A stretch of DNA of 64,000 bases, from positions 24,360,001-24,424,000 of the forward strand of contig CANTUQ010000055.1 of the NCBI GenBank assembly GCA_947683425.1. The letters are read 5' to 3'. The DNA comes from Excoecaria cochinchinensis. Its lineage: Eukaryota > Streptophyta > Magnoliopsida > Malpighiales > Euphorbiaceae. Shown in pieces: positions 45,566-57,985 of this stretch (the first letter of the stretch is position 1; the number at the start of each line of letters is the position of its first letter). Below the pieces are notes generated by a model. It searched no databases. It was not told where the DNA came from and was given only the letters and a program-made list of their open reading frames with translations. The translations under genes were made by a program, and so were the position numbers.

Positions 45566-46262
45566 GCTAGTGTGACCGCTGGTGATCCGCTAGCCTCGTC
45601 TCGGCCTCTCCAACTATAATCCCTATTTGCGATCTCTTCTATCGCTGGTGATCCGCTAGCCTCATTTTGGCCTGCACGATGTCTGTGAGATGCATTACTC
45701 TCTAACTACAACCTCTGTTTGCGATCTCTTCTATCGCTGGTGATCCACTAGCCTCATCCCGGCCTGCGCAGTGTCTGTGAGATGTAGTACTCTCCGACTA
45801 CAACCTCTGTTTGCGATCTGTTCTACCACTGGTGATCCGCTAACCTCGTGCCAGCCTGCACGGTGTCTGTGAGATGCAGTACTCTCCAAGTACAACCTCT
45901 GTTTGTGATCTGTTCTACTGCTGGTGATCCGCTAGCCTCATCTCGACCTGCACGGTGTCTGTGAGATGCAGTACTCTTTGACTACAATATTGTTGCGATC
46001 TGTTCTATCGCGTGTATTCTGCTGGCCTCGTCTTGGCTCGTATAGTGTCTGATCTGCTAACCTTCATCCGGCTAGTGCAATATCTGATCTGTTAACCCCC
46101 ATCTAGCTAGTATAATGTCTGATCTGCTAACCCCCATTCGGCTAGTACATTACCTGATCTGCTAACCCTCATCCGGCTAGTGCAATGTCTGATATGCTAA
46201 CCTCCGTCCGGCTAGTATATTATCTGATCTGTCGACCATCCTTAGGTCGGTATGGTGAACCA
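45566..46262 (-). repeat. Tandem arrays in F 3' non-coding region
   Basis: 45566-46010: about four ~115-120-bp units (CGCTGGTGATCCGCTAGCC, GCAGTACTCTCTGACTACAA), shared with D 20400-20760. 46020-46262: about six ~40-bp units (TGATCTGCTAACCCCCATC, CGGCTAGTAC). Confidence 0.88.
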
Positions 46263-49200
46263 TTCGTCGCTTTTTTTACTCCGGGGAGGAAAAAAGATTT
46301 GAGCTTTCTCAAAGGAAAATTAGATTGGAGGTTTTGTTGCTTGCCTACAGGCGGATGATTTTTCTATTTTATTTTCGTTTTTATTTCTGTTCTTTGCTTG
46401 TTTTGTTTTTGATCTTTACATTTTGAATGTATTTGAATTTTATATTATTTTGGATTTTCAAGGCCTTGAAAATATCTTCTTCTTTTTGTTTTGTTTTGTT
46501 TGTTTGAGAATTTGCATTTTTTGTGTTGTTTTCGGTTTGAGAGTTTGTTTTTGTTATTTTGGTTTGAGAGTTTGTACTCTTTGTATATTTGCATTTGTTT
46601 GAGAATTTGTACATTTGAATTTGGCTTTGATACACTTACTATGTGTTGTATGTGAGCGTACATCTTATGAGAGAGAAACTTACCTGGTGGCTTCCGGCAT
46701 GGCATGCAATGTTAGGCTGAACTCATCTCTTGGATCATCTTTAAACATGAGGTCTATTCGGACCCCTCATCTGAGCCATTTACAAATACAAAACACTGTG
46801 CACGTGTGTGGAATCATGTGTGTGCGATATACATGCATTTGAATCCGGATTTTATTCACTTTATGTGTGGTGTGTGAGCATACATCCTATGATAAAAAAA
46901 ACTTACCTGTTTGCTCCCGGCATAGTGTGCATTGAAAGGCTTATTCTTTTCCCTCTTGGGAGCAGATCCTTGAGATCCTTCTCTCGTGAGGATCTCATCT
47001 TGACTATTGTACAAATGTGTGCAAGCATGTATGAGTTGGCTTGCTCTCCTAAATTTCCTTCTAGGAGCAGGTCTTTGGGATTTTATTCTCGTGAGGGCCT
47101 TATATTGATCCGATTGTTCGGCATGGATGAGCATCGATGTAGAGCTGAAATTGTACCTCGGCCCATTTCTGCATTTGATTGCCTATGACTAAAGTATGTG
47201 TGGGTAGTCCGGCTTCTCAACGGATCTTCTTTTCTGTAAATTTATGTGATTTCGGATTGCCCTTAGCATGCTGTGCCTGGGCAGTCTTGTCCTTTTGGGC
47301 GTTTCACCTCTGTATATATTTACTTAATTTTAGGCCGGATATAGTGGCCGATCATGCTGAGCTGAATCCGTCCCTTGGACCATCCTTACTCATAAGGTCG
47401 ATTCGGACCTTTTCCTCGGAGTCATGTACGTAGCAATATATACAAAAGATTGTGTGTGAGTATGGAATTTTATACGTGAAATGTACATACAAAATTATAT
47501 ATAGAAACACATACAAAGGATTAATGTACAATAACTGTGTGTGCATATCTATACGTGTAAAAGAATGAATGTGCATGACATGCACGTGATATGCAAAAAT
47601 GAATAGACCACATCCCATGTGTTTAAGGGATTCGTTGAGGGTACTGCTCGGCTGCTCACATTGTTTGATGCTTCCAAGGATATAGAAAAGCATTGTCTTG
47701 GCTTTATGGACTCTGACCCAGAATCTTTTCAAGGAGAACTGACTCGTGTGCATCTTTGCCCCCCGGTCAATGAGCATTTTGCCCCCAAAATTCTGAATCA
47801 AGTTCTGCATTATGCACCACCTACCTAAAGGAAATTTATTTGGAGTAGCGCTGCCTTATCGCTCCAGGCTTCAAAGGTCATTGTTTTAAAGGTAGTGCGT
47901 CCCTTGTGGAGTTTCACACTAGTTTTTCTTAGTGGGAAATGCGTCCCTTTAGGGATTTTCACAACACCATGTGCCTAATTTTTGCCTGGAATGGACCCAA
48001 CCCAATCCAGCGGCTTTTATTCATTTCAATTTTTTAAGGGCAGACTGCCTGTTCCCAGGTTTTCACCCTGCCCTTTGGCCTAACTTTTGCTTAGAGAGCC
48101 AGTCACAGTTTTCATCTCTAACGGCCTTTATTCTTTTGTTTTTTTTTGTGACTCTCTTGCCTTTCAGGTACGGCTGTAAGAAAAATTAAAGCTGCCATCA
48201 AAGCCCCTTCCTAGAGTAATCCGCAATTATTCTTTGAGGCATTTCTCTCTAGGCATCGATTGCATTCCATGGCCTTCCTTGATGAATGTGTTGCTGGATT
48301 GGGTGAAGTAGCAGATAAGGATCGGGTTCTTTAGGATTTCATGAAGCTGCCCTTTACACTACCACCTATTGTGTTCAATAGTTCAGAGGGATTAACGACG
48401 TAGTGAGGCATCCCTTCCTTTCCAAAGTGGACCTTTATCTTCGGCTTTTACCTCCAGATACCATAACCTCTGGGCAAGCTGCCGGTAAAGACTATTATGC
48501 CATCTATCGAGGGTTGTTCTTTCACTCCCCCTAATGCACTCAAGAGGTGGGTGCTTAGGCTCACAGTGGATAACATAACTCATCGACTTAGACATCTGGA
48601 TAGTGAGAGTAGTAGCAGAGCGTAGTAATTTAGATTTCATGCATTCAGCAATGAACAACATTTCTCTTTTCATAAATGAACTAGAAAAAAATGAACACAT
48701 GTATTTGCAAAGATTGTGTACATTTCAGTATGATTTCTCTACACATGATCATTATCTAACATCGATTCAAAATGCAAAATTATATCTAATCTCAGAGTAT
48801 ATCTTGTAAACATCAAACTCCTGTCTCTAATCAGCCCTCTCAGGCTTTCTTGGTTGGATATTTTCTCTCAAGCCTCTAATTTTTCCCAAGAATGCCTTTT
48901 TTCGGTTTTCACCCTGACGAGGTGCCCAATTTTAGCAAGGCCGCCTTTTTTCGGTTTTTGACCCGCGGGGCTTTTATTCTCTTCTTTTGATTTTTATGTT
49001 TTTAGCCATGGACCCTCTTGAGTTCGTCGATGTTGACTGGTTCTTTGAAGTCATCTCTATTGCTGCTTGTTGCTGCTGTCTCGGATAACAACTTCTGAAG
49101 AACGAATGGGCCCTCCTCACATCGGCCTGAGCTTGCCTCATTTGTCCGGAACTCTTGGTCTCATTTGCTCGAAGACTGAAACTCCCTCTTTCATTGGATA

Positions 49201-49428
49201 CTTTCTAACCTCCCTCATGAATGGTTAAGCAGAGCATTTTCTGATAGGTCCAGCTGTGGTAGTAATCCCATGATTTGTCCTTGCCTGACGCGTTTAACTG
49301 CCGTTGCCATTGTTGTTCCCCTTTCAGCTTCCAGGATCTAGGCTATCTTAAAGGTTTGAACTTTACAATGATCAGCCATGCTGGTTCTGCCCCCCTATGA
49401 CTTTTGTAGAGGTTTCGACAGTGATTCT
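46263..49428 (-). other. 3' non-coding region of F
   Basis: No gene supported. 47880-48180 and 48820-48900 are conserved with H. 46600-47410 holds repeated GAGCGTACATC..ACTTACCTG segments. 48950-49428 follows integrase and may be its C-terminal region, but I cannot recognise a domain. The frame at 48392-48700 (minus) resembles nothing I know. Confidence 0.6.
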
Positions 49429-51850
49429 TTAGCATCGAAGCACACAAGGCAATTTTTCTGCCCAATCTTTGTAATTTTGGACCATCTTAGCCAGGATCCT
49501 CTTGACATTCTTGTTGACAGCTTCTACTGCCCTGTTGGCTTGAGGACGATACAGAGAAGACTTGTGATGCTCAATACCATATTTCTGGAGTAACTTCCTC
49601 GTTTCGGCCATGAAGTGGACCCCATTGTCAGATACCACGTGGTGTGGGAGGCCATACCTACATATCAAATTTTTTTTGATGAATTTTTCCATATCCCGAG
49701 CATCCACCTTCTTGAAGGACTCAGCTTCTACCCGCTTGGTAAAATAGTCGATGGCGACAATGATGTATCTATTCCCATTGGAGGCCGTGGGGCGTATTTT
49801 CCCAATAATATCCATCCCCCAAGCTGCGAACGGCGAAAGCGATGTCAAATTATGCTATTCTGAAATGGGCAAGTGCCTTAAATCTGCATATTGTTGGCAT
49901 AACTGACACTGCTTTACATACTTCGAGCAATTGTTATCCATGGGGAGCCAGAAGAATCCTTGTCTCATAATCTTTTTGGCCAATGTCAGCCCGTTTATAT
50001 GGGCTCCGCATATGCCGGCGTGCGTTTCTTCCATTACCCTCTTGGCATCTTTCTTATCCAAGCACCTCAAGTAGATACCATAAGCCTGTTGTTTGTACAA
50101 CACTCCATCTATGCAGATGAACTGAGTAGACAGTTTGCAGATCATTCTTTGATCTTTCTCGATAGCTTCCTCTAGAAATGTTGCATTCTCTAGATAGTTC
50201 TTAATATCATAATACCACGGCTTCCCATCTGCTACTTCTATTTCCATTACTGAATTGAATTCGAAGCTTGGTCTCTCAAAGATAGAAATCAAAACCGGTC
50301 TCATGCCTACTCCCTCCGAATTATCCCACATTGACACTAAAGTGGCGAGTGCATCGGCCAACTGATCCTCGTCCCTTGGAACAAAATGGAATGCACACAC
50401 CTCGAACTGATTGCTCGTGCTTGACATACGACATCAGCCTCTCTTCTTTAACCGCCCTTTGATAGTTTTTTGAGTGATGTACTCTACATCAAATTCTTGT
50501 AGCAGCAACAACCACCTACCCATTTTCCCAAGTAAAGATGGGGCTTCCTGCAAGTATCTTAAGGGATTTAGCTTTGCTACTGCCTGTACCTTGTAGGATT
50601 GAAAGTAATGTCTCGACTTCTTAGAGGCCCAGATTACCGCAAGGCAAATCTTTTCTACTTCTGTATACTTAGCCTCATAAGCTAGGAACTTCTCACTGAG
50701 GTAGTAAATAGCAAATTCCACTCCGAATTCATCCTCCTGGGCCATCATGGCGCCTACGGAACTATCTTCTATAGCTAAATACAAAATCAGTGGTTCAACT
50801 GGCTGCGGCGGTCTCAACACCGGTGGATTCAGCAAATACTCTCTGACAGTATCAAAAGCCTTCCGACAATCTTCATTCCATACTACTGGTTCGTCTTTTC
50901 TGAGTAGTTTGAAAATTGCTTTGCAGATCGAAGTAAGCTTAGCGGTAAACCTACTAACATATTGCAGCCTACCCAAAAAGAATCTCACATCCTTTTCCTT
51001 TTGTGGTACCGGCATTTCTCTGATGGCCTTAACCTTATCTGGGTCAATCTCAATACCCCTCTAGCTAACTAAGTGTCCTAGGAGCTTCCCTGAGGTGACA
51101 CCAAAGATACACTTCTTAGGATTTAATAGCAGATTGTATTTATTTATCCTCTGGAAGAATTTCTCTAGGGCTTCGAAATGACCTTCTCTAGTGGCCGACT
51201 TGATCATCATGTCATCCACGTATACCTCCACTTCTTTATGGATCAAGTCATTTAAGATTTTTGTCGCCATCTTCTGATAAGTGGCTCCTGCATTTCTAGG
51301 CCAAAAGACACTACCCGGTAAGCATACGTCCCCCATTCCGTGATGAAAGCCATCTTGATTTGGTCAATTATTTTATTGAGAATTTAATTATAGCCCGCAT
51401 AAGCAGCTCTAAAGCTATGCATCTCGCAAGCAGCAGCGCTGTATATCAACACATCTATATGGGGCAACGGAAAGTCATCTTTCGGACAAGCCTTATTCAA
51501 GTCCCGATAATCTACGCATACCCATACCTTGCAATTCGTTTTGGTTATGGGGACAACATTGGCCAGCCAAGTTGGATACTGCACCTTAACTCGAAATTTG
51601 GCTTTGATTTGTTGGCGAATCTCCTCCTTCACTTTATCTGCCCAGTCCGGCCTAAGCCTTCTCGGTTTCTGTTTAATAGGTTTATGGTCTAGGAATAGTG
51701 TGCTCTGCGACTTCCAGATCAATTCCTGGCATGTCTTTGTAAGTTCGGGGAAAGACTTTTTTATATTTTGTAATATTCTCTCAAATTTTTCTCTCTTCAG
51801 GAGTTACATTAGATGCTATCAAGATTTTCTTGGGACTTTCCAAAGTTTTT
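49429..51850 (-). pseudogene. pol: Tat-like F pol (RT, RNase H, remnant second RNase H, integrase)
   Basis: RT: VCVDYRDLNKACPKDDFPLP (~51530), then the catalytic YVDD at 51212-51223, intact. RNase H 51015-50434 ends at EYITQKTIKGR. It is followed almost at once by FHFVPRDEDQLADALATL (~50390), which in Tat elements closes a second, archaeal-like RNase H; the body of that domain is missing. Integrase HHCC finger ends CQLCQQYAD (~49890). The core starts 49848, with Asp13, Asp74 and Glu109 of that segment present (GMDIIG, VVSDNG, AVEAVN). Stops and frameshifts lie at ~51383, ~51350, ~51062 and between segments. The set YVDDM, PHIDVL and tRNA-Arg-type primer site fits the Tat lineage. Confidence 0.9.
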
Positions 51851-53075
51851 GATATTAAATAGAGTAGCATCAACTGAATCAATGTTAAATATGAATGATT
51901 CATGATCATAATTATGTATAGTGAAATCATAAGAGACATAACACAAGTAAGCAAAAGCGTTCATCTTATTAATGAAGCTAAAATGTCATTATTAAACAGT
52001 TCAAAAATAAAAAGAACATTCTAAACAGTTAATCAACTTTCGTTTTTACCAACAAAGATGTTGCAGTCGATGGTTCATTATCATCCCTAAAACCGTCCTG
52101 CCTTTCTACTTAGGCACCTAGTCCATCTTATTCTTTCCCTCTCGCTTTTCTGGATCAGAGATCTTCTTTGAATCAATCAGGTCTTGAATGGCATGTCTTA
52201 AGGCCTTACAATCATCTGTGATATGCGCGGTGTGTTGGTGGTAGGCGCAATACTCATCTTACTTATGATTGGGCTGTCCCTGGCTTCTAGCTGGCCTAGC
52301 TGGCAATGGCTGTAATATCCCCTCCTTTATCAGTCTTTTAAGGACCCAAGACAAAGATCTGCTCAAATTAGAAAAATACCTTTGCCTTACTTTTGTGGTC
52401 GGTGCTTTTACAATCTTTTCCTTTTTTGGGTCTGGCACCAGTTCTTGAATGCGATCTCTTAGAGGACTACAGTAGTCTGTTCTATGCCCTGAATACTAGT
52501 GATATGTGCAGTACCAATCTGCCCTATGCCTAGGGTGTCCTTGACTTGGGGCAGGCCCGGCCGGCAAGGGTTGCAACTTCCCTTTCCTGACGAGACAGGT
52601 GAAGTGCCAGGATAATGGCCTACCCGAGATAGTGAGGTGGGGCTAAGTTGTTCTAGTGGCTGGGACTTCTGCAGCCTTAGCATTTGCCTTACAATTGTCA
52701 AGGCCTCCTGAGCTTTCATCTTTTGGAGTACGCATGATTGTAGGGTCTTTATCCTCTTCAGACATAATGCCATGCTTTAAAGTAGGCCTCCTATTTCGTC
52801 CTTGCTCAACTGGGGAATCAATTGACCTTTTACCTCTAGTCTTAGAAGGAAAGGGAGGTACGGGAGTCATCGCTGTATGAGCCTTCTCGATCGTGGTCTT
52901 CTTTCCTTGGTTGAGAGTTGTTGCCATAAGCTGAGCTTGCAGAATAAGTGTTATGGCATCCATCCTTTCTTTGACCATGGCCATCATCTTTGTTTCAAGC
53001 TCCTCGAACCTTTTATCTATCTCCTGGGCAATCAAGGTGCAAGTCTCTTCTGTCCATTATGAAGGGCAAGCCATT
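51851..53075 (-). pseudogene. gag: Degraded gag region of F with duplicated zinc-binding module
   Basis: The N-terminal part (53035 down) is charged and helical (KRFEELETKMMAMVKERMDA), followed by a low-complexity stretch. I see no capsid domain. Two homologous copies of a Cys/His module follow: ~52570-52410 (LQPLPAGPAPSQG, then YCTYH..GHRTDYC) and ~52320-52140 (LQPLPARPARSQG, then YCAYHQHTAHITDDC). C-x2-H..H-x4-C modules of this kind occur in Tat gag. The duplication unit is ~240 bp. Several stops. The remainder toward 51851 is the protease-RT linker, too decayed to assign. Confidence 0.7.
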
Positions 53076-54119
53076 TCTAATGCCTTTAGATGCTTTGGTA
53101 AGAACGTTAAAACCTTGTCAGCCCACGTGAACTCTGATCGCTCCTTAGAAAACTATTGGGAACCCCTAACCACCCAAGCAAATGGTCTATAATGGCTGAA
53201 AAGCAAAGAGTTAGAATGATGTACGAATAATATGTAATGCATAATTGTGCTATGCAACAAATGGTATACAGTGACTAAAAGAGATTACAATGATACACGT
53301 GAAACATTTGAAAAACTATACACGGGATAATATGTACATGTAATAATTATATGCAAAGAATAAGATGTATACATAGGGAGAAAATAAAAATTTTATTTAT
53401 GCATGAATAACATGAATATGCAATGCATCATCCACAACCACATGCAAGCAGATAGATCCTTCCAACCTTATTGCCCCCACACATGAGGTTGTGCGGTCTC
53501 TGTCCTAGGTGGGCTTGATCCATGGGTTAGCACGGAACCCGATGGACACGCATAGTGCATAGTGAAAAACCGGCAGCATAACCTCTCTTAACTAATGCAC
53601 AGGCGCATGAGTTGTGATCATTGTGTATTTAGGCAGTCCAAATAAATTAACATGGGCCTATCTGGGCATGAAAGCCTTTGATTAGGTGACCAATCAGATT
53701 ATCTGGGTTTGTCCAATACATAATGATCCACATAGCAAGCATAGTATTAAGGTTCATACCACTTAGGGGAAGTAACTATTTCATTACATGAGCTTTGGCT
53801 AGGGTGATGTTACCTTAGGGCTACCCAAGCATGGTCCCTGCCAATGCGTCTAGCCCTTCACGAGCGTAACGACATGTCGGGTCTCCATTTAATATATCAT
53901 GATGGTACGGGGCTTAGGTTGTTAATTATCCTTAACACTTCCCTATATTGAGTGAACGTAGGGTCGTCCTTAGGGAACGCACCGGGGTCAAAAGAGGGAC
54001 CAAAGATCTAAGGCTCTAATGAGATGCGATGCAGTTTCGAAAAAAGGATGAAATTTTTAAATTAAAACTCAATTGTAAATTTTAATAAAGGCACTTTTGA
54101 AGAGAAGTCTCGAGTATTA
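53076..54119 (-). other. Leader region of F
   Basis: Non-coding; 53490-54119 shares blocks with the D leader (GTCCTAGGTGGGCTTGAT, GGGAACGCACCGGGG, CTTAACACTTCCC). 53220-53420 is AT-rich with ATGTA repeats. Confidence 0.7.
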
Positions 54120-54138
54120 TCCCCAGCGGAGTTGCCAC
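54120..54138 (-). other. Primer-binding site of F (tRNA-Arg type, mutated)
   Basis: Minus strand GTGGCAACTCCGCTGGGGA. Compared with D (TGGCGACTCC..) one base is G to A. Confidence 0.75.
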
Positions 54139-56607
54139 TATGACGTGCGTCGAACCCCATAGGATGCCCCGAAGGCCCGCTCTAGGGCTTTCGAGAGAGG
54201 TTTATAAAAACTTGTAAGGTATTTACAAGTGCATCTAGTTTGGGCAACAAGGAGGTTTCTTGGAGTCGCCACCCAATAGAACATTGGGAAGGCTCATCTA
54301 GTCTCAGCGAGCCTAAGATGGCGTATACATATCCATTTTGGGTAAGATAAGAGGGTTTTGGAGGTGCCAGCCCAATAGGACATTAGGATGACCCTCTAAC
54401 CTCGTGGAACCTAGGATTACACAGCGTATAAATATCCAAATTGGGCAAACTAGAGAGATCTTGGAGGTCTCAGCCTAATAGAACATTAGGATGATCATCT
54501 ACGCCCTGGAGCCTAGGATTATGTAAATTAGGCCTTTTGGAGGTATCATTTCATCCCATTTCTCATTCATTTTAATGTAATTAATTAAAGCGCATGTCAA
54601 TCATGTAGTGGAAGCGATAAATAAAAGAGTAAATAAACTAAAGCATATGTAAAAATATTACAACAAAACTAGGGGCGGAATACAACCCCATTGTAAATAA
54701 AATACAAATCATACATAAATCAGGATATTCATTAATGATGAGGACATTGGTCCTCACATGCATATTTATTATAAAATAATTTTGATGTGATGATTTTATT
54801 TTGGATGGAGAAAATTGAGACATTGGTCCCTTTTTTATTTAGGAAAAATTTCAAATTAATTAATAAAAATGCTTTATGATTTTCTTTCTAGCGTGCCTAA
54901 AGTAAATAGTTTTATAAGAAAATTACATGGCAAAATAAATGAAATATTACAAATAAAGCAATTAAATATCTAACCTAAACGAGCCTTCTGGATCTACTCG
55001 TGTGCTCGCAAAAAATGCCCAAGTAAAGAAAATAAGTTTTGACAAAAAAAATAAAATACAAATGAAATAATGTTAGTAATTAAATCAATTAAATAAATTA
55101 ATGATAAAATGAGATAAAATAAAGAGAGATGGCATCAAAAATGGATTAAATGAATTGAAATATTAATAAACTAAAACAAATGGAAAATTGCATTATAAAT
55201 GACAAATGAATTAAAAGATATTATTGAAATAATATAAAACGTGTTAATGAATTAATATTTGAAAATATGCACATGATAATAATTACAATGAAAATAAATA
55301 AATAACAATAAATAAAACATGTGACAACGATAAAAAGATTGATAAAAATGAATAAGAGAACGATGAAAATAATCAAATGAATGGCATGATTAATTAAATA
55401 TGTTCACAAATAATATAAGCCATTTACATGGTAGAAATATCAATCAAAATGAATTTATTAATTACATGTTAAAAATAATGATGAATTAAAGTGAAATAAA
55501 TTAATTACATGTTAAAAATAATTATGAATTAAAGTGAAATAAATTAATTACATGTTAAAAATAATGATATCAATATTTACATGAATAAAAACAAAATAAT
55601 ATGATAATATTAACAACGGTAATGAAAATAATGAAAGAGAATGATAATAAACTAATAATGGCAATAATATTATATAAACATAATAATATAAACATTAAAT
55701 GGAATAAACCTACAAGACATAGAATAAATAAATGAGAATAATAATGAAAATATACATGTTAATAAATTAAATATAAACAAAATAAATAAAAGAAAATAAA
55801 AGATTCAATCCCGGAATGTTTACCCTCAGAGTTTCAGATTCGATGAAGGTAAAAATGATGATTGATTTCCTTGTTTTAGTTTGCAAGATTAGAATTGGGA
55901 TATGAAAATGTTGGAAATTTATTCCAAGAAAAATAGGCTTGAAAAAAAACTAATCAAAAAAAACTCTTTGAGAACAAAAAATTAATTTCTTTGCTCAAAG
56001 GAATTCTTTTTTGTTGATTAAACAAAAAAAAACCTTGAAAAAGTTTAATGGAAAACAAATGAGAAGACAAAAAAAAATGAATTTTGAGAGCAAATCATCA
56101 ATTTATTTGTCTCAAAATTAAATCCATCAACAAAATTCCATCCAAAAATATATTTAGAAGAAATTATGTTGGAAAAAGAATGAAAGATTGATTTTTCTTT
56201 TTGATCTTTGGTTGGGAAAAAAATCTAGAATTTTTTAGAGAGTTTGAAAGGGAAGAAGAAGAGAAAAAGATGAAGAGAAAAAACCCTAGAAGAATCCCCC
56301 GTCCTTTAGGTTTTCTTCTTATTCCTTTTATATGAAGAAAATAGGAAAATAATATTAATTAAAGGGATAAAATTTAATAAAATCAGATATTAACAATTTT
56401 AAATTTTAAAAATTAAAAAAAACCTGAAATCCCTTAAAAAAGTAATAAAAAATTGAATTTGGTGGAAAAAAATCGAAAAAAATCAATTTTGGGGCGAAAA
56501 TGACCATTTGCTGCGAAACAGGGGCTACGGACGCCCGTCAGTGCGCCCGACGGGCGTCCGTAGCGGACGCTGGATGAGAGCGCTCGCCCAGCGTGCACGC
56601 AACGCGA
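54139..56607 (-). repeat. 5' LTR of F, start missing
   Basis: Aligned with the solo LTR 7592-9722 from its end (minus strand ..CGTCATA, CA mutated to TA) through the AATAGAACATTGGG block and GAGGGTAAACATTCCGGG near 55820. It has TATA (minus CATATAAAAGG, 56335-56343) and a GC-rich palindrome (56524-56564). The first bases (TATAGACACC..) are absent where C begins. Confidence 0.85.
56524..56564 (-). repeat. Perfect 16-bp GC-rich inverted repeat in F LTR
   Basis: GCTACGGACGCCCGTC (56524-56539) and its exact complement GACGGGCGTCCGTAGC (56549-56564) with a 9-base loop, in AT-rich surroundings upstream of the F TATA box. Confidence 0.95.
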
Positions 56608-56631
56608 ATGGGTAGGGGGTGTTACAGTTTT

Positions 56632-56644
56632 TGGTATCAGACCC
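56632..56644 (+). other. Primer-binding site of C (initiator tRNA-Met, one mismatch)
   Basis: TGGTATCAGACCC, with one change from TGGTATCAGAGCC, 6 bp after the LTR end. Confidence 0.88.
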
Positions 56645-56746
56645 TGGTTTAGGCATTTCTGGGTATTGTTGAGGTGTTGAGGTGCATAGATGTGTATATG
56701 TCTAGATCTGTGTTGGCTGATGCGGTTGTCTTCTTGTTGTTTTTAG

Positions 56747-57985
56747 ATGGCTTCTAACTCTGCTCGTGGATCACTTGAGGAGTCCGCCGAGAGTGTGAAC
56801 CCTTAAGCTTTAGATCCTTCGATTTTTGTGTTGGCTCAGCATGCTAGGGTCCAGCCCGAGGTCGCTACCATGCCTTTTGAAGCTATGTTCAAGCTATCAC
56901 AGGACATAGCTAGGGTCTTGGAGAGAGTGACTGCTCCTAGAGCCGCTATAGAGAGTTTGAGAAGGGCTGGTGCTGAAGATTTTTATGGCACGGGTTTGGA
57001 TGAGTCAGAGCTGGCTAAGAAATGGTTAGACAAGGTGAAACGTGCATTAAGAGAAGTCCGGTGTCCTCCTGATCAACAGGCAGAGTGTGCAGTGGCGTTG
57101 CTACAAGGGTCAGCTTTTGAATGGTGGGAATTGGTTTGTAGACATCCTCAGCTACCTGATCCGATGGCTTGGGACTTTCTGGAGAGAGAGTTCACAAAGA
57201 AGTACATAACTCAGACGTATGAGGATGCTAGGTGGGCATAGTTTCTGAGCTTGAAACAGAGAGCTATGTCGGTTTCAGAGTTTGAGAAAGAATTCAACCG
57301 GTTGTCTAGGTATGCTCTAGAGGGGATTATGACTGATGAGTTCAGATGCCGTCATTTTGAGGCAGGATTGAATGAGTCCTTGAGAGCTATGTTGATTTCC
57401 TTAATGAGCACTACACGGGTGAATTATTATCAGATTGTGGAAGCTGCTGTTAGAGCCGAGAGATCAGAGTCTGTGTTGAGAGAGAGGGCTCAAAGGAGGA
57501 ATCCTTCTCGTGGTGGTTCATCTTCATCATCCTTAGGTAAGAGATCCAGGAACCCGCAGGATGAGTCATCATCTGGTCCGGCCACTAGAGGTAGAAGACA
57601 GGGTTTTGCAACGATATCTGGTTCAGGTAGAGGTGGTAGATCTGAGCCTATTCCCATATGTTCGCATTACAGTAAGGCTCATCGGGGTGAGTGTAGGTAG
57701 CTCACTGGTGGGTGCTTCAGGTGTGGGAGCACTGAGCATCTTCTGGCTAGTTGTCCGAGACTGAATGAGGAATTGGGTTCCCAGAGAGAGGCCTGTAGGG
57801 TTGGTTCTAATGCCACACAGGCTACTCGCGGTAGATGCCGAGGTAGAGGTCGAGGCAGTCAACCTAGAGATGGAGCTGCATCAGAGTCTGTTGAGCGTCA
57901 GTTGCTAGTCGCAGCTAGAGCCTATGCTGTGAGAGCCAGAGAGAAGCAGGATACGCCCGATGTTATTGCTTGTAATTTCCTACTC
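56747..57985 (+). pseudogene. gag: Chromovirus C gag
   Basis: ATG at 56747 (MASNSARGSLEESAESVNP), matching the A gag start region. The gag domain is at ~56990-57400 (FEWWELV, FLEREFTKKYI, KQRAMSVSEFEKEF). Ser/Arg-rich linker, then an intact zinc knuckle CFRCGSTEHLLASCP (~57716-57760), then an Arg/Gly tail. In-frame stops at ~56803 (TAA), 57239 (TAG) and 57698 (TAG) sit where Gln, Gln/Trp or Lys is expected. Much less damaged than A gag. Confidence 0.92.

Larger units (their letters stand above)
45566..56607 (-). mobile_element. Tat-like retrotransposon F, 3'-truncated
   Basis: On the minus strand: partial 5' LTR, tRNA-Arg-type primer site, leader, degraded gag, pol, and repeat-rich 3' non-coding DNA. 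It is cut at ~45566 by G, so the 3' LTR is missing. The LTR start is also lost at the junction with C (~56607). Confidence 0.88.

Noticed and set aside
48392..48700. 102-codon minus-strand frame as an extra gene of F
   Set aside because: No domain recognised, no counterpart seen in H at the same place, and surrounding sequence is non-coding.
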